A DNA stretch of 5,553 bases from JAUHWS01 sp964571805 (GTDB lineage: Bacteria; Patescibacteriota; Gracilibacteria; UM-FILTER-43-11). The stretch spans positions 1-5,553 of the forward strand of contig CAZNDI010000074.1 in the NCBI GenBank assembly GCA_964571805.1. Reading direction: 5' to 3'. Both the position numbers and the translations under genes were made by a program. The notes under the pieces are model-generated. The model was not told the DNA's origin. It saw nothing but the letters and a program-made list of their open reading frames with translations, and did no database searches. This document shows positions 5,520 through 5,553 of the stretch, one piece after another (the first letter of the stretch is position 1; every line of letters begins with the position of its first letter).

Positions 5520-5553
5520 ATGGCCAAAATCAACCCCGCTGCTTTGTCTACCC
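5520..5553 (+). CDS. Possible start of a gene running off the right edge
   Basis: An ATG at 5520 opens a frame reading MAKINPAALST that continues to the window end. The same frame has a TAA at 5493-5495 and no earlier ATG, so 5520 would be the start. There is no Shine-Dalgarno, as for the other genes here. Only 11 codons are visible, so the product cannot be named. Confidence 0.4.
   Translation, partial: MAKINPAALST

Overview
The window looks like ordinary chromosomal DNA of a bacterium with short, AT-leaning intergenic gaps and genes written in the standard code. Stops are TAA in four genes and TGA in one, and glycines use GGN codons, so TGA is not read as glycine. None of the visible starts has a clear Shine-Dalgarno sequence, and leaders look short. 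The proteins are divergent members of their families. This would fit an uncultivated lineage, possibly a candidate-phylum (Patescibacteria/CPR-type) bacterium, but that placement is inference; no marker gene here settles it.

Layout: (1) From the left edge to 1088 (+) runs the 5'-truncated end of a divergent PurM-type AIR synthase (purine synthesis). (2) A hairpin and a probable promoter follow, then 1200-1877 (+), a CADD/TENA-family protein resembling the chlamydial p-aminobenzoate-forming enzyme but with three of the six metal-ligand positions changed. (3) 1962-3029 (+) is a full-length DprA/Smf, the single-stranded-DNA-binding RecA loader of natural transformation. (4) A perfect 30-bp palindrome at 3048-3077 separates dprA from the convergent gene 3100-4557 (-), a large acidic secreted protein of unrecognised family. 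(5) A gap of about 300 bp (4558-4858) holds the promoter of that gene and a purine-rich repeat with 11-bp inverted arms. (6) 4859-5305 (+) is a small membrane-anchored protein that looks like a shrunken GT51 peptidoglycan glycosyltransferase without its recognisable catalytic motifs. (7) 5306-5519 holds small repeats and a palindrome, and a new reading frame may begin at 5520 and run off the right edge.

How the genes relate: the three left-hand genes share a strand, but each of the second and third has its own promoter-like sequence, so they need not be one operon. A loose link exists between purM and the CADD-like gene, because folate one-carbon units feed purine synthesis; this is context inference only. 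DprA suggests the cell can process incoming single-stranded DNA. The two right-hand proteins are both directed to the envelope. I see no CRISPR array, tRNA, rRNA, transposase or phage gene. The most interesting items are the altered CADD metal site and the condensed GT51-like protein.
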